From Microtetraspora sp. NBRC 16547 (lineage in GTDB: Bacteria > Actinomycetota > Actinomycetes > Streptosporangiales > Streptosporangiaceae): a stretch of DNA of 64,000 nucleotides. The DNA lies in assembly GCF_030268965.1 (NCBI RefSeq), contig NZ_BSSE01000011.1, positions 124,001-188,000 on the forward strand, in the 5' to 3' direction. This document shows, piece after piece, positions 9,060 through 18,080 of this stretch; the first letter of the stretch is position 1, and every line of letters begins with the position of its first letter. The notes beneath the pieces were generated by a model. That model had not been told where the DNA came from. It ran no database searches and worked only from the letters and a program-made list of their open reading frames with translations. A program made the translations under genes and the position numbers.

Positions 9060-10094
9060 ATGAGTATCCGTGTTGGCGTTCGGATTCCTGCATGCCAATC
9101 GCTCATCGAATTCGGCGAGGCCGTCAAGGAGGTCGAGCAACGCGGTTTCAGCGCGGTCTGGGTGCCGGACTCGCAATTGCTGTGGCGGGACACCTATGCC
9201 GCGATGGCCTTCGCAGCCGCAGCGACATCGACCATTCAGCTCGGAACCGGCGTGTCGAACTTGAGGACCCGACACCCCTCGGTCGTGGCTTCAGCAGTCA
9301 ACACAGTTGTGGAGATTGCTCCAGGTCGCGTCCGGCTGGCCTTGGGAACGGGGGACAGTGCCGTAAAGCTCATCGGCGAGCGCCCCTCACGGCAGGTGGA
9401 AACGCGGGAAGGTGTGGAGCTCGTCCGTACGCTTCTTTCGGGCAATGACTGGAAGTTCGGGGGGCGAGAGGTACACCTGCGCGACGCCCAAGGGGTGGTT
9501 CCGATTATCCTGGCCGCCAGCGGGCCCAAGAATGTGGCGCTGGCCGGGGAAATCGGCGACGGAGCCTTGCTGCTGGGGGGTGCGTCGGCCCGCCTGGTCG
9601 AGCAGAATATCGTCCGTTTGCAGGAGGGCGCCGCGCGCGTCGGGCGCTCCCTGGACGGGTTCGAGACAGTTGTGGCCGCTTTTTGCCATGTCACGGATGA
9701 GCCGGAACGCGACGCCGGGATGCTGAAGCCCCTGTGCGCCACGGTGGTGCTCACCGGCGGTGCGGCGGCATTGCAGCGGGCCGGAATCGAAATCGACCCG
9801 GCCCGGATTCCGCCTGCTGCCTACCCCGACTACTCCCATGCCGAGGACCTGGACGACGCGATCGCGCGGCTGGACGATGTCATCTCGGATGAGGTGGCCC
9901 TGCGATTCGCGGAGGAGTTCTGCTTGTTCGGTCCAGCCGCCATCGTCACTCAGCGAATCCAGGAACTGGAACGTGCCGGAGTCACCGAGGTCTACCTGCG
10001 TCACCTGGGGAGCTACGAGGTGCCGCACGCGCTGATCGACGATGTGGCCGGCCACGTGCTGCCAGCGCTGCGTGCGTCCGACCGATTCTCCTGA
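9060..10094 (+). CDS. LLM-class (luciferase-like) flavin or F420-dependent oxidoreductase
   Basis: A 344-aa TIM-barrel protein of the bacterial luciferase / F420 reductase superfamily. It begins MSIRVGVRIPACQSL and contains GFSAVWVPDSQLLW, IQLGTGVSNLRTRHP and VRLALGTGDSAVKLIG, which are the conserved flavin/F420-binding strands. A strong GGAGG box sits 5 bases before the ATG. The gene follows an SsuABC-like importer, an arrangement seen for desulfonating or other monooxygenases. Whether it uses FMNH2 or F420 cannot be told from reading. It could instead be a methylene-H4MPT-reductase-like F420 enzyme. Confidence 0.9.
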   Translation: MSIRVGVRIPACQSLIEFGEAVKEVEQRGFSAVWVPDSQLLWRDTYAAMAFAAAATSTIQLGTGVSNLRTRHPSVVASAVNTVVEIAPGRVRLALGTGDSAVKLIGERPSRQVETREGVELVRTLLSGNDWKFGGREVHLRDAQGVVPIILAASGPKNVALAGEIGDGALLLGGASARLVEQNIVRLQEGAARVGRSLDGFETVVAAFCHVTDEPERDAGMLKPLCATVVLTGGAAALQRAGIEIDPARIPPAAYPDYSHAEDLDDAIARLDDVISDEVALRFAEEFCLFGPAAIVTQRIQELERAGVTEVYLRHLGSYEVPHALIDDVAGHVLPALRASDRFS

Positions 10095-10261
10095 GCGGGG
10101 CCGCGTTGTCGAAGGTCTCCCTCATGAGCAGATTGCGTAGGTTTCGCAATCGCTTTGGCACTTCCAAGACCGCCGTTGCCGACGCCATCCGCGGTGGTGG
10201 ACGGCCCCATGCAGGCCGACCTGGCATGCAGTTCTGCGCTGGATGAGGCGAGGGCCGCTGT

Positions 10262-11491
10262 ATGCGCTGGCGTGTTGCGTGTGGTGGGGTTCTGGTCCAG
10301 CTGGCGCTCGGTTCTGGTTATGCGTGGAGTGTCGTTGGCTCGGCTCTCCAGCAAGACGAGGCCTTCGGCTTGAGCACAGCGCAGGCAGTCCTGCCGTTCC
10401 AGCTGCTCATCGGCATGGTCTTCATCGGTTCCGTCGCCGGTGCCCGGCTACGGCGGCTGGGGCCTCGCGTTCCGATCCTCATCGGGGGAGTCCTGTTTGC
10501 GATTGGTGTGGTGCTCGCTTCGCTCGTGACAACTCCCGGATACTGGTGGGGCATAGCGCTGGGATATGGGCTCATCGGAGGCGTTGGCCTCGGGATCGCC
10601 TACTTCGCGCTGATCTCGCTGCTGCAGGAGTGGTTCTTCGACAAGCGGATGATCATCACCGCGGTGACAGGTCTCGGATTCGGTCTGGGAGCCTTGTGCA
10701 CCGCGGTCTGTGGCCAGTGGCTGCTCAGGCAAAATCCCGAAGTTCCGACTGTTGCCCTGCTGCCACTCGGTATCGCCTACCTGGCCCTGGTCTTGGTCGG
10801 ATCGGTGCTCTTGAGCGCTCCGCCCGCGAGCAAGGCCATGGTGGGCGCGAATGCGGCCGGTTCGATGCCCGAGGGACCGAGGGCTACTGATCAGCGGAGC
10901 GGCTACACCCCGGCAGAGGCGCTGCGGACCCCGCAGTGGCATCTGCTCACTGTGATCTTGGCCCTCAATACCTGCATTGGTCTCGCTCTGATCTCACGGA
11001 CAGCCGCCAGTGCACAGGAAATCGCTGGTTTCTCCGTGTCCAGGGCAGCCCTGCTCGTTGGCGTACTCTCGCTTGTCAACGGTTGCGGTCCGGTTGCCTG
11101 GACAAGGATCGCGACGAGAGTCGGCCAGGTGCCGGCCCTCACGTTTCTGAACTGCCTGTCGGGAAGTTGTGTGCTCTTCATTCCGCACGCTTCGAACGAG
11201 CTGCTTTTCTTCGCCGTCGCAGCGATCGCGTATTGGTGCTACGGCGGAGTGTTCGGAGTCGTCTCCGCGACGGTCAGTGAGTATTTCGGGATGGAGTACG
11301 CGGGCGTCATCTATGCGCGGATGTTGTCAGGGTGGAGTGTCGGCGGGCTGGTGGGACCGTGGATCGTGGTTTCGGCGGCTGGGCCGGGGCACCCGACCCT
11401 GGCCTACACCGTGCTCGGTTGCCTGGGCATCGTAGCGGCCTTCCTGACGTTGGTCACCCGAGCGCCGGGCCTGCGTCCAGAGCGCGTCTAA
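10262..11491 (+). CDS. MFS transporter, OFA (oxalate/formate antiporter) family
   Basis: A 409-aa integral membrane protein with twelve predicted spans. The first helix (VLVQLALGSGYAWSVVGSAL) and the loop ARLRRLGPRVPILIGG fit the OFA family of monocarboxylate/oxalate carriers. A GAGGCGAGGG stretch precedes the ATG. It may move the acid product or substrate of the nearby LLM enzyme. It is the last gene before the TetR regulator on the other strand. Confidence 0.87.
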   Translation: MRWRVACGGVLVQLALGSGYAWSVVGSALQQDEAFGLSTAQAVLPFQLLIGMVFIGSVAGARLRRLGPRVPILIGGVLFAIGVVLASLVTTPGYWWGIALGYGLIGGVGLGIAYFALISLLQEWFFDKRMIITAVTGLGFGLGALCTAVCGQWLLRQNPEVPTVALLPLGIAYLALVLVGSVLLSAPPASKAMVGANAAGSMPEGPRATDQRSGYTPAEALRTPQWHLLTVILALNTCIGLALISRTAASAQEIAGFSVSRAALLVGVLSLVNGCGPVAWTRIATRVGQVPALTFLNCLSGSCVLFIPHASNELLFFAVAAIAYWCYGGVFGVVSATVSEYFGMEYAGVIYARMLSGWSVGGLVGPWIVVSAAGPGHPTLAYTVLGCLGIVAAFLTLVTRAPGLRPERV

Positions 11492-11689
11492 TACTGAGGA
11501 ATCTGCTGGTAGGCGGAGTGGTCGGGAAGCGCGGGAGGTGGTGCGGTCGGCTCGGCGTCGTCTTCGTCGGCGAGCGAGAGAAGGGGTCGTGCGGGTGGTC
11601 CGCAGATGATCGATCGCCTGGTCGAGTTCACGCAGCCTCGCCGTGAGTTCGTCGATCAGCGACGCCCGACGGGCGATCCTCGAACCGTC

Positions 11690-12325
11690 CTATCTGCGTG
11701 CTCCGACGATGCGCAGAGCGAGCTCGCAGTAGTGGTCGGCGATGTCCTTGTCACTCCACTCGCCCTCGTCGCGGTACCACCGGGCGACATCGATCCCGAG
11801 CGAAAGTAGCGCGAGCGCGGTCATGCGCGGGTTGGAGGTATGGAAAACACCGCCGGCGACGCCGGCTTCCACGAGCAGGCGCATCTCCCGATCGATGGCG
11901 CGCCGGATGGCGATGATCTCCTCGTAGTGCTCTGGGCTGAGAGCGGCCAACTCGTAGTTGACGACACGTGCACTCGTGTGGCCGCGGGCGTGGTAGACAA
12001 CGAACCCACGGATGATCGCGAGGAGCTGCTCCGCCGGGTCGTCCGAGCTCGCCACACCATCTCGTACAAGTTGCAGCGTGACGTCGTGTCCCGACCGCGA
12101 GATCAGGTAGAGCAACTCCTCTTTGGACTTGTAGTGCACGTAGAGGGCCGCCGGGCTCATGCCAGTCGCCGATGCGATGTCGCGGGTGGTCGTGCCGTGG
12201 AATCCCTTGGCTGCGAAGGACTCCACCGCAGCGGCGATCAGCCGACTGCGGGCGCTCTCGGTCCGGGTCTCCCTCGTCGCCGGACGGTCGACCGGCGCGT
12301 CATTGCCTGCTGTGGCCTGACTCAT
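11690..12325 (-). CDS. TetR-family transcriptional repressor (KstR2/FadR-like)
   Basis: A 211-aa regulator. The N-terminal helix-turn-helix is clear (SRLIAAAVESFAAKGFHGTT, DIASATGMSPAALYVHYKSKEELL, about residues 27-72). The C-terminal half (DIARWYRDEGEWS-type end) resembles regulators of acyl-CoA catabolism that bind CoA thioesters. An AGGAG box lies 4 bases before the ATG. It is divergent from the acyl-CoA dehydrogenase operon. Two matching palindromes sit between the two genes, so it most likely represses both. An acyl-CoA ligand is inferred from the operon content. Confidence 0.92.
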   Translation of the reverse strand: MSQATAGNDAPVDRPATRETRTESARSRLIAAAVESFAAKGFHGTTTRDIASATGMSPAALYVHYKSKEELLYLISRSGHDVTLQLVRDGVASSDDPAEQLLAIIRGFVVYHARGHTSARVVNYELAALSPEHYEEIIAIRRAIDREMRLLVEAGVAGGVFHTSNPRMTALALLSLGIDVARWYRDEGEWSDKDIADHYCELALRIVGARR

Positions 12326-12382
12326 AAGCTCCTTCGCCTTCGCGGTGGAGGTGTTGACAAGGATGCCGCAAATGGAGAACGA

Positions 12383-12414
12383 TAAGCAAACGCTTAGTTA
12401 TAAGCAAGCGCTTA
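12383..12414. promoter_or_regulatory. Tandem palindromic operator for the TetR regulator
   Basis: Two copies of TAAGC-N4-GCTTA lie at 12383-12396 (TAAGCAAACGCTTA) and 12401-12414 (TAAGCAAGCGCTTA). Their starts are 18 bases apart. They lie 58-90 bases from the TetR start and just before the GTG at 12441. This is the expected place for a TetR operator controlling both divergent genes. Confidence 0.75.
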
Positions 12415-12440
12415 GTCAGTCGGCTCGAGTGGGGTTCCGT

Positions 12441-13586
12441 GTGAGACGCAGCATCTACAACTCCGACCACGAGACGTTCCGCAGTTCGGTCCAGAAGTTC
12501 CTGGACCGGCACGTGCGGTCGCGCACGGAGCAGTTCATCGAGGACCGTACGTTCCCTCGGGACCTCTGGACGGAGGCGGGCAAGCAGGGCTTCCTGGGGC
12601 TGGATGTCCCGGAGGAGTACGGCGGTTCCTCTGCAGGGGACTATCGCTACAACGCCGTTCTGGGGGAGGAGCTGGCCAAGGTGACAGTGGCGCTGTCCTC
12701 GTGTCTCGGCATTCACTACGACGTGGTGGCCCCGTACCTGGTGGAGCTCACCACCGAGGAGCAGAGGCGGCGGTGGTTGCCGAAGTTCTGCTCCGGAGAG
12801 CTGGTCACCGCGATCGGTATGACGGAGCCGAGCAGTGGCTCGGACCTCGCCGCAATGCGCACCACCGCAGTGCGTGACGGGGACACTTGGGTGCTCAACG
12901 GCTCCAAGACCTTCATCACCAACGGCTACTCCGCGGATCTGGTGGTCGTGGCCGCTCGCACCAGCCTGGAGAAGAAGGCCAAGGGGATCACGCTCTTCGG
13001 TGTCGAGACGGGGATGGACGGCTTCACCCGCGGCCGCAAGCTCGACAAGGTCGGGCAGATCGAGTCCGACACCGCCGAACTGTTCTTCGACAACGTCCGG
13101 GTACCGCATGCGAACGTCATCGGTGAGATCGATCGCGGCTTCATCCACATGATGGAGCGTCTGCCGCAGGAGCGTCTCGGCGCGGCCGTCTCCAACATCG
13201 CCCACGCCGCGCAGATCCTCGAGGAGACCATCGCGTACGCCAAGGAGCGCAAGGCCTTCGGGCAGCCGGTGGGCTCCTTCCAGCACAACAAGTTCCTGCT
13301 CGCTGAGCTCGTCACGCAGATCGAGGTGTCCCAGGCGTACGTCGACCAGGCGGTCATGGCTCACGTCGAGGGACAGCTGACTGCGGTGGACGCGGCCAAG
13401 GCCAAGTGGTGGTCCGCACAGGTGCAGAACGACGTGCTCGACGCCTGTGTCCAGCTGCACGGCGGCTACGGCTACATGAACGAGTACCGCGTGGCCCGCG
13501 CCTGGCGCGACGCCCGCGTGACCAAGATCTGGGCCGGCTCCAACGAGATCATGAAGGAGCTCATCGGCCGGGAACTCGGTCTCTGA
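12441..13586 (+). CDS. Acyl-CoA dehydrogenase (long-chain/isovaleryl type)
   Basis: A 381-aa FAD enzyme that makes a 2,3-enoyl-CoA. FAD/substrate blocks are AIGMTEPSSGSDLAAMRT, WVLNGSKTFITNG and LHGGYGYMNEYRVARAWRDARV. At the usual YEGTSE position the sequence is WAGSNE, so the medium-chain catalytic Glu is absent. The Glu in LPQERLGA matches the alternative catalytic base of the long-chain/isovaleryl group. The longer frame from 12345 runs through the operator, so I use the GTG at 12441. It is the first gene of the TetR-controlled operon. Confidence 0.92.
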   Translation: MRRSIYNSDHETFRSSVQKFLDRHVRSRTEQFIEDRTFPRDLWTEAGKQGFLGLDVPEEYGGSSAGDYRYNAVLGEELAKVTVALSSCLGIHYDVVAPYLVELTTEEQRRRWLPKFCSGELVTAIGMTEPSSGSDLAAMRTTAVRDGDTWVLNGSKTFITNGYSADLVVVAARTSLEKKAKGITLFGVETGMDGFTRGRKLDKVGQIESDTAELFFDNVRVPHANVIGEIDRGFIHMMERLPQERLGAAVSNIAHAAQILEETIAYAKERKAFGQPVGSFQHNKFLLAELVTQIEVSQAYVDQAVMAHVEGQLTAVDAAKAKWWSAQVQNDVLDACVQLHGGYGYMNEYRVARAWRDARVTKIWAGSNEIMKELIGRELGL

Positions 13587-13643
13587 TCGCCCGGGAACCC
13601 GGTCTCTGATCGCCGACAAGAATCTGGAAAGCAGAGGAAACCC

Positions 13644-14861
13644 ATGCCCGAGGCAGTCATCGTCGCCACCGCACGCTCACCGATCGGCCGCGCATTCAAA
13701 GGGTCGCTGAAGGAGATGCGTCCAGACGACCTCGCCACGCAGATGGTTCGCGCGGCGCTGGACAAGGTGCCCCAGCTGGATACAGCCGACATCGACGACC
13801 TGATCCTCGGGTGCGGCCAGCCTGGCGGTGAGTCCGGTTTCAATATGGGTCGCGTCGTGTCGGTGCTGCTGGGCTTGGACAACGTCCCGGGTACGACGGT
13901 CAACAGGTACTGCTCGTCGAGCCTGCAGAGCACCCGCATGGCGATGCACGCGATCAAGGCGGGCGAGGGGGACGTCTTCATCTCCGCCGGGGTGGAGACC
14001 GTCAGCCGGTTCACCAAGGGCAACGCCGACACCCTGCCGGACACGGAGAACCTGGTGTTCGCCGAGGCCGGGGCCCGGACCGGGAGGTTCGCTGCTGGCG
14101 GCCAGATCTGGTCCGACCCCCGGGAGGACGGCGACCTGCCGGACGTCTACATCGCGATGGGGCAGACCGCGGAGAACGTCGCGCAGTTCAAGGGGATCAC
14201 CCGGGCCGAGCAGGACGAGTTCGGTGTCCGCAGTCAGAACCTGGCCGAGAAGGCCATCGCCAACGGGTTCTGGGAGAGCGATATCACCCCGGTGACGCTC
14301 CCGGACGGCACCGTGGTCAGCAAGGACGACGGCCCGCGGGCGGGCGTGACCATGGAGGCCGTCGCCCGGCTGCAGCCGGTGTTCCGGCCGGACGGAACCG
14401 TGACCGCGGGCAACTGCTGCCCGCTCAACGACGGAGCCGCCGCGGTGGTCGTGATGAGCGACACCAAGGCGCGGCAGCTCGGGCTCACCCCGCTCGCCCG
14501 GATCGTCGCCACGGGTGTCTCTGGGCTCTCACCAGAGATCATGGGCCTCGGCCCGGTCGAGGCGTCGAAGCAGGCGCTTGCCCGTGCCGGGATGACCATC
14601 GGCGACATCGACCTCGTCGAGATCAACGAGGCCTTCGCCGCCCAGGTCATCCCGTCCGCCCGCGACCTGGGCATCGACGTCGACAAGCTCAACGTCAACG
14701 GCGGCGCGATCGCGGTCGGTCACCCCTTCGGCATGACGGGTGCCCGGATCACCAGCACTCTGATCAACTCCTTGCAGTTCCACGACAAGCAGTTCGGCCT
14801 GGAGACGATGTGCGTGGGTGGCGGGCAGGGCATGGCCATGATCCTGGAGCGCCTGAGCTGA
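13644..14861 (+). CDS. Acetyl-CoA C-acyltransferase (thiolase)
   Basis: A 405-aa thiolase that cleaves 3-oxoacyl-CoA with CoA to release acetyl- or propionyl-CoA. The nucleophile Cys90 sits in VNRYCSSSLQS. The conserved NEAFAAQ, GGAIAVGHPFGMTGAR and MCVGGGQGMAM blocks near the C-terminus supply the His and second Cys. A GGAAAGCAGAGGAAA purine stretch precedes the ATG. It is the second gene of the operon and completes a beta-oxidation set with the dehydrogenase and SDRs. Confidence 0.95.
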   Translation: MPEAVIVATARSPIGRAFKGSLKEMRPDDLATQMVRAALDKVPQLDTADIDDLILGCGQPGGESGFNMGRVVSVLLGLDNVPGTTVNRYCSSSLQSTRMAMHAIKAGEGDVFISAGVETVSRFTKGNADTLPDTENLVFAEAGARTGRFAAGGQIWSDPREDGDLPDVYIAMGQTAENVAQFKGITRAEQDEFGVRSQNLAEKAIANGFWESDITPVTLPDGTVVSKDDGPRAGVTMEAVARLQPVFRPDGTVTAGNCCPLNDGAAAVVVMSDTKARQLGLTPLARIVATGVSGLSPEIMGLGPVEASKQALARAGMTIGDIDLVEINEAFAAQVIPSARDLGIDVDKLNVNGGAIAVGHPFGMTGARITSTLINSLQFHDKQFGLETMCVGGGQGMAMILERLS

Positions 14862-14889
14862 GAGCGCGAGCAATCAAGGAAGGGCGTAG

Positions 14890-15645
14890 ATGAGGAAGAG
14901 GTTCGAGGGAAAGACGGCGATCGTGACCGGTGCCAGCCGCGGCATCGGCTTCGCTATCGCGGAACGACTGGTGGCCGAGGGCGCGAGGGTCTGCATCACC
15001 GCCCGCAAGCGGGAGGCGCTCGACGAGGCGGTGAAGGCTCTCGGCGGTCCCGAGCGCGCGGTCGCGTCCGCCGGCAGGAGCGATGACGTCGACCACCAGT
15101 CGGACACGGTCAAGCGAACCCTGGAGGCGTTCGGCAGCATCGACATGCTGGTGAACAACACTGGCATCAACCCGGTCTACGGGCCCATGGTCGATGTTGA
15201 CCTCGACGCGGCACGCAAGATCTTCGAGGTGAACTGCCTCGCTGCGCTGTCGTGGGTCCAGCAGACGTACCGCGCCTGGATGGGGGAGCACGGCGGCACT
15301 GTGGTCAATGTGTCCTCGGTAGCCGGTGTCAAGCCGGCGCCGGGCATCGGCTTCTATGGCGCGAGCAAGGCGATGCTGACCTACATCACCCAGGAGCTCG
15401 CGGTCGAGCTCGGTCCCGGCGTCCGCGTCAACGCCGTCGCCCCGGCCGTGGTGAAGACGAAGTTCGCGACCGCACTGTATGAGGGCAAGGAGGAGCAGGT
15501 GGCGTCGGCATACCCGCTCAAGCGGCTCGGCATGCCGGAGGACATCGGCGGCGTGACGGCCTTCCTGCTCTCTGAGGATGCAGGGTGGCTCACCGGTCAG
15601 CTCATCGTGGTCGACGGAGGGTTGACCCTCACCGGAGGCGTATGA
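14890..15645 (+). CDS. SDR-family oxidoreductase (3-hydroxyacyl-CoA dehydrogenase or FabG-like)
   Basis: A 251-aa classical SDR with TGASRGIGFA near residue 14, NNTG in place of NNAG, VSSVAG with the catalytic Ser, and YGASK with Tyr and Lys. It ends LIVVDGGLTLTGG. A GGAAGGG box precedes the ATG. Placed straight after thiolase, it may oxidise a 3-hydroxyacyl-CoA. The next SDR begins one base after its stop. Confidence 0.9.
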   Translation: MRKRFEGKTAIVTGASRGIGFAIAERLVAEGARVCITARKREALDEAVKALGGPERAVASAGRSDDVDHQSDTVKRTLEAFGSIDMLVNNTGINPVYGPMVDVDLDAARKIFEVNCLAALSWVQQTYRAWMGEHGGTVVNVSSVAGVKPAPGIGFYGASKAMLTYITQELAVELGPGVRVNAVAPAVVKTKFATALYEGKEEQVASAYPLKRLGMPEDIGGVTAFLLSEDAGWLTGQLIVVDGGLTLTGGV

Positions 15646-15646
15646 C

Positions 15647-16429
15647 ATGGACGTGACGGGCAAGGGGGTGATCGTCACCGGTGCCGGTCACGGCATCGGG
15701 CGTGCGATCGCGGCTCGCATGGCAGCCGAGGGCGCGCGTGTCGTCGTCAACGACCTCGACGCCGACGCCGCGCAGTCGATCGCGCGGGAGATCGGTGGGT
15801 ACGCCGCCCCGGGTGACGCCGCGAGCGAGGACGGAGTCGCCGCACTGGTCCAGACCGCCACCGACCAACTGGGCGCGGTTGACGTCTATTTCGCCAACGC
15901 CGGCATCGACACCGGTTGCGGTCTCAACACACCCGAGGACGACTGGTCCAAGGGGTTCGAGGTCAACGTGATGGCGCATGTCCGAGCAGCACGGCGTTTG
16001 GTGCCACAGTGGCTGGAGGCCGGAGGCGGCCGGTTCGTGGTCACCGCGTCGGCGGCCGGTCTGCTGACGATGATCGGCAGCGCGCCGTATTCGGTGACCA
16101 AGCACGCCGCCGTCGCCTTCGCCGAATGGCTGTCGGTCACTTACCGCCACAGGGGAATCACTGTGCAGGCAATCTGTCCCCAGGGGGTCAAGACTCAGAT
16201 GCTCGCCGGCACCGGGCCGCTGCAGGAGCTGCTCAGCCACGACACCGCGCTCGAACCGGAACAGGTCGCCGACGAGGTGTGGGCGGCGCTCCAAGACGAC
16301 CGGTTCCTAGTCCTCCCGCACCCCGAGGTGAAGAGGTACTACGAACGCCGAGCGACGAGCACCGACCACTGGCTCGCGGGGATGAACAAGTTGCAGCGCC
16401 GCATCGACGAGAGGACGGGCACGGTATGA
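15647..16429 (+). CDS. SDR-family oxidoreductase
   Basis: A 260-aa SDR with TGAGHGIGRA near residue 11, a NAG loop (YFANAGID), the catalytic Ser in VTASAAGL, and YSVTK with Tyr and Lys. The C-terminal part is longer than in FabG and lacks the usual DGG ending. It continues as VKRYYERRATSTDHWLAGMNKLQRR, a tail seen in SDRs linked to acyl-CoA catabolism. Its stop overlaps the next start (ATGA). Confidence 0.88.
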   Translation: MDVTGKGVIVTGAGHGIGRAIAARMAAEGARVVVNDLDADAAQSIAREIGGYAAPGDAASEDGVAALVQTATDQLGAVDVYFANAGIDTGCGLNTPEDDWSKGFEVNVMAHVRAARRLVPQWLEAGGGRFVVTASAAGLLTMIGSAPYSVTKHAAVAFAEWLSVTYRHRGITVQAICPQGVKTQMLAGTGPLQELLSHDTALEPEQVADEVWAALQDDRFLVLPHPEVKRYYERRATSTDHWLAGMNKLQRRIDERTGTV

Positions 16430-16611
16430 GGGCTTGGCGGGTGCACGATCTGGGTGAGTCCGGCGCGCCAGGGCCCGAGCACCTGCTGGCGCGGGTCCTA
16501 GGCGCGCCACCGACTTCCTGGACGGCAGGGCGCAGCCCTATTGGAGGGGGGAACGTGCTGGTGCATGCCGCCGCAGGCATTGTCTCCGTCGCTGACGGGA
16601 GTCCGGCGTGA
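16426..16611 (+). pseudogene. Internally deleted NADPH:quinone oxidoreductase relic
   Basis: A 61-aa frame that begins MRAWRVHDLGE like the zinc-free medium-chain quinone oxidoreductases. It keeps a GPEHLLARVLGAP piece (aligning with GPRQVLVRVLASA of the intact homologue at 37756) and VLVHAAAGIVSV (aligning with LLVHAAAGGVGSA). It then stops. About 80% of a ~320-aa enzyme is missing, yet the frame is open and both ends overlap neighbours in ATGA and GTGA junctions. It cannot be an active reductase. I treat it as a shrunken relic whose reading frame survived, perhaps because it couples translation of the downstream genes. Confidence 0.65.
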
Positions 16612-17267
16612 ACGGCACCGGCATGGCAACAGTCAGGGCTGTCGTGTTCGACTACGGCGGTGTGCTCACCACACCGGTGCGGGACTCGATTGCGGCGTGG
16701 CTGGAGCGTGACGGCATCGACCCGGGGTCGTTCTCCCGCACTCTGAAGTCGTGGCTCTCCCGGTCGGCTCCTGCAGGGACGCCGATCCACCGCCTGGAGA
16801 CCGGTGAGCTGACCGCCGAGGAGTTCGACGAGATCTTCGCCGCCGAACTCACCCTCATGGACGGCTCACCGGTGCCCCGAGGCGGACTGTTGTCCGGGCT
16901 GTTCGCCGACATGCGCCCGGACCCGGCCATGTTCGCATTGATCGAGGAGCTCAGGGACGCCGGGCTGCGGGTGGGGCTCCTGTCGAACAGCTGGGGCAAC
17001 ATCTACCCGAGGGAGAGGCTCGATGCGTTGTTCGACCCGGTCGTCATCTCCGGAGAGGTGGGCATGCGCAAACCGAACACCGACATCTTCTATCTGACGC
17101 TCGACCGTCTCGCGCTCCCCGCCGATCAGGTGGTGTTCGTCGATGACGCCGAGCCCAACGTCGAGGGTGCGGCCAGGATTGGCCTTCACACCATCTGGCA
17201 CACCGACGCCGTGTCAACTCGTACGGAGCTTGCCCGTTTCGTCACGGGCATCCACGAAGTCGCATAA
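16608..17267 (+). CDS. HAD-superfamily hydrolase (ACAD10 N-domain-like)
   Basis: A 219-aa phosphatase-type protein. Motif I is VVFDYGGVLTT (nucleophile Asp), motif II LLSNSW, motif III the Lys of GMRKPNTDIFY and motif IV VFVDDAEPNVEGA. The start is a GTG overlapping the previous stop; the ATG at 16623 is an alternative. This group of HAD domains is fused in animals to an APH kinase and an acyl-CoA dehydrogenase (ACAD10). Here the three are separate genes in one operon (16608, 18304, 19362). It may remove phosphate from a phosphorylated acyl-CoA by-product. Confidence 0.85.
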   Translation: MNGTGMATVRAVVFDYGGVLTTPVRDSIAAWLERDGIDPGSFSRTLKSWLSRSAPAGTPIHRLETGELTAEEFDEIFAAELTLMDGSPVPRGGLLSGLFADMRPDPAMFALIEELRDAGLRVGLLSNSWGNIYPRERLDALFDPVVISGEVGMRKPNTDIFYLTLDRLALPADQVVFVDDAEPNVEGAARIGLHTIWHTDAVSTRTELARFVTGIHEVA

Positions 17268-17281
17268 CCAGAGGAGACCAA

Positions 17282-18055
17282 GTGAACGAACAGCAGAACC
17301 AGCAGCTGGGCCGCATCGCAATCGTCACCGGGGCCGCACGCGGCATCGGCGCCGCGGTCGCGAAACGGCTCAGCGAGGACGGCTTCGCCGTGGCGGTTCT
17401 GGACCTGGATGAGGCGGCGTGCAAGCCGGTCGTGGAGGAGATCGCGGCCGCCGGTGGCAACGCGTTGGCGGTCGGCGTGGACGTGGCTGACGAGCAGGCG
17501 GTGGAGGCCGCGGTGGCGAGGGTGGCCAAGGAGCTCGGCGCTCCGACGGTGCTGGTGAACAACGCTGGCATCATCCGGGACAACCTGCTGTTCAAGATGA
17601 CCGCCGACGACTGGGATGCGGTGATGGGCGTGCACCTGCGCGGGTCGTTCCTGATGAGCAGAGCCGCGCAGAAGCACATGACCGAGGCGAAGTGGGGGCG
17701 CATCGTGAACCTGTCCAGCACCTCCGCTCTCGGCAACCGGGGCCAGGCCAACTACGCCGCGGCCAAGGCTGGCCTGCAGGGGTTCACCAAGACGCTGGCG
17801 ATCGAGCTGGGCAGGTTCGGGATCACAGTGAACGCGATCGCGCCGGGCTTCATCGAGACCGAGATGACCGCCGCCACCGCCGAGCGGGTCGGGGTGCCGT
17901 TCGAGGACTTCAAAGCGGCGGCCGCCGCGGAGATCCCGGTCGGACGGGTCGGCCGTCCCACGGACATCGCCGCGACGGTGTCGTTCTTCGCGCGCGAGGA
18001 GGCCTCGTTCGTGTCCGGTCAGGTGATCTACGTTGCCGGCGGGCCCCGCGCCTGA
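17282..18055 (+). CDS. SDR-family oxidoreductase (FabG-like 3-oxoacyl reductase)
   Basis: A 257-aa SDR with TGAARGIGAAVA at about residue 17, VNNAGIIRD, NLSSTSALG with the catalytic Ser, YAAAKAGLQ with Tyr and Lys, and the FabG-type APGFIETEMT. A GAGGAGA box precedes the GTG start. It would reduce or oxidise the 3-position of an acyl-CoA, or a 4-keto group, in the same operon. It ends 25 bases before the MaoC relic. Confidence 0.9.
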   Translation: MNEQQNQQLGRIAIVTGAARGIGAAVAKRLSEDGFAVAVLDLDEAACKPVVEEIAAAGGNALAVGVDVADEQAVEAAVARVAKELGAPTVLVNNAGIIRDNLLFKMTADDWDAVMGVHLRGSFLMSRAAQKHMTEAKWGRIVNLSSTSALGNRGQANYAAAKAGLQGFTKTLAIELGRFGITVNAIAPGFIETEMTAATAERVGVPFEDFKAAAAAEIPVGRVGRPTDIAATVSFFAREEASFVSGQVIYVAGGPRA

Positions 18056-18080
18056 CGGCGGAGATGACGAGGAGGCGCTG

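Noticed and set aside
12345-12440. N-terminal extension of the acyl-CoA dehydrogenase
   Set aside because: It would translate through the TetR operator and matches no family member; the GTG at 12441 gives a normal length.
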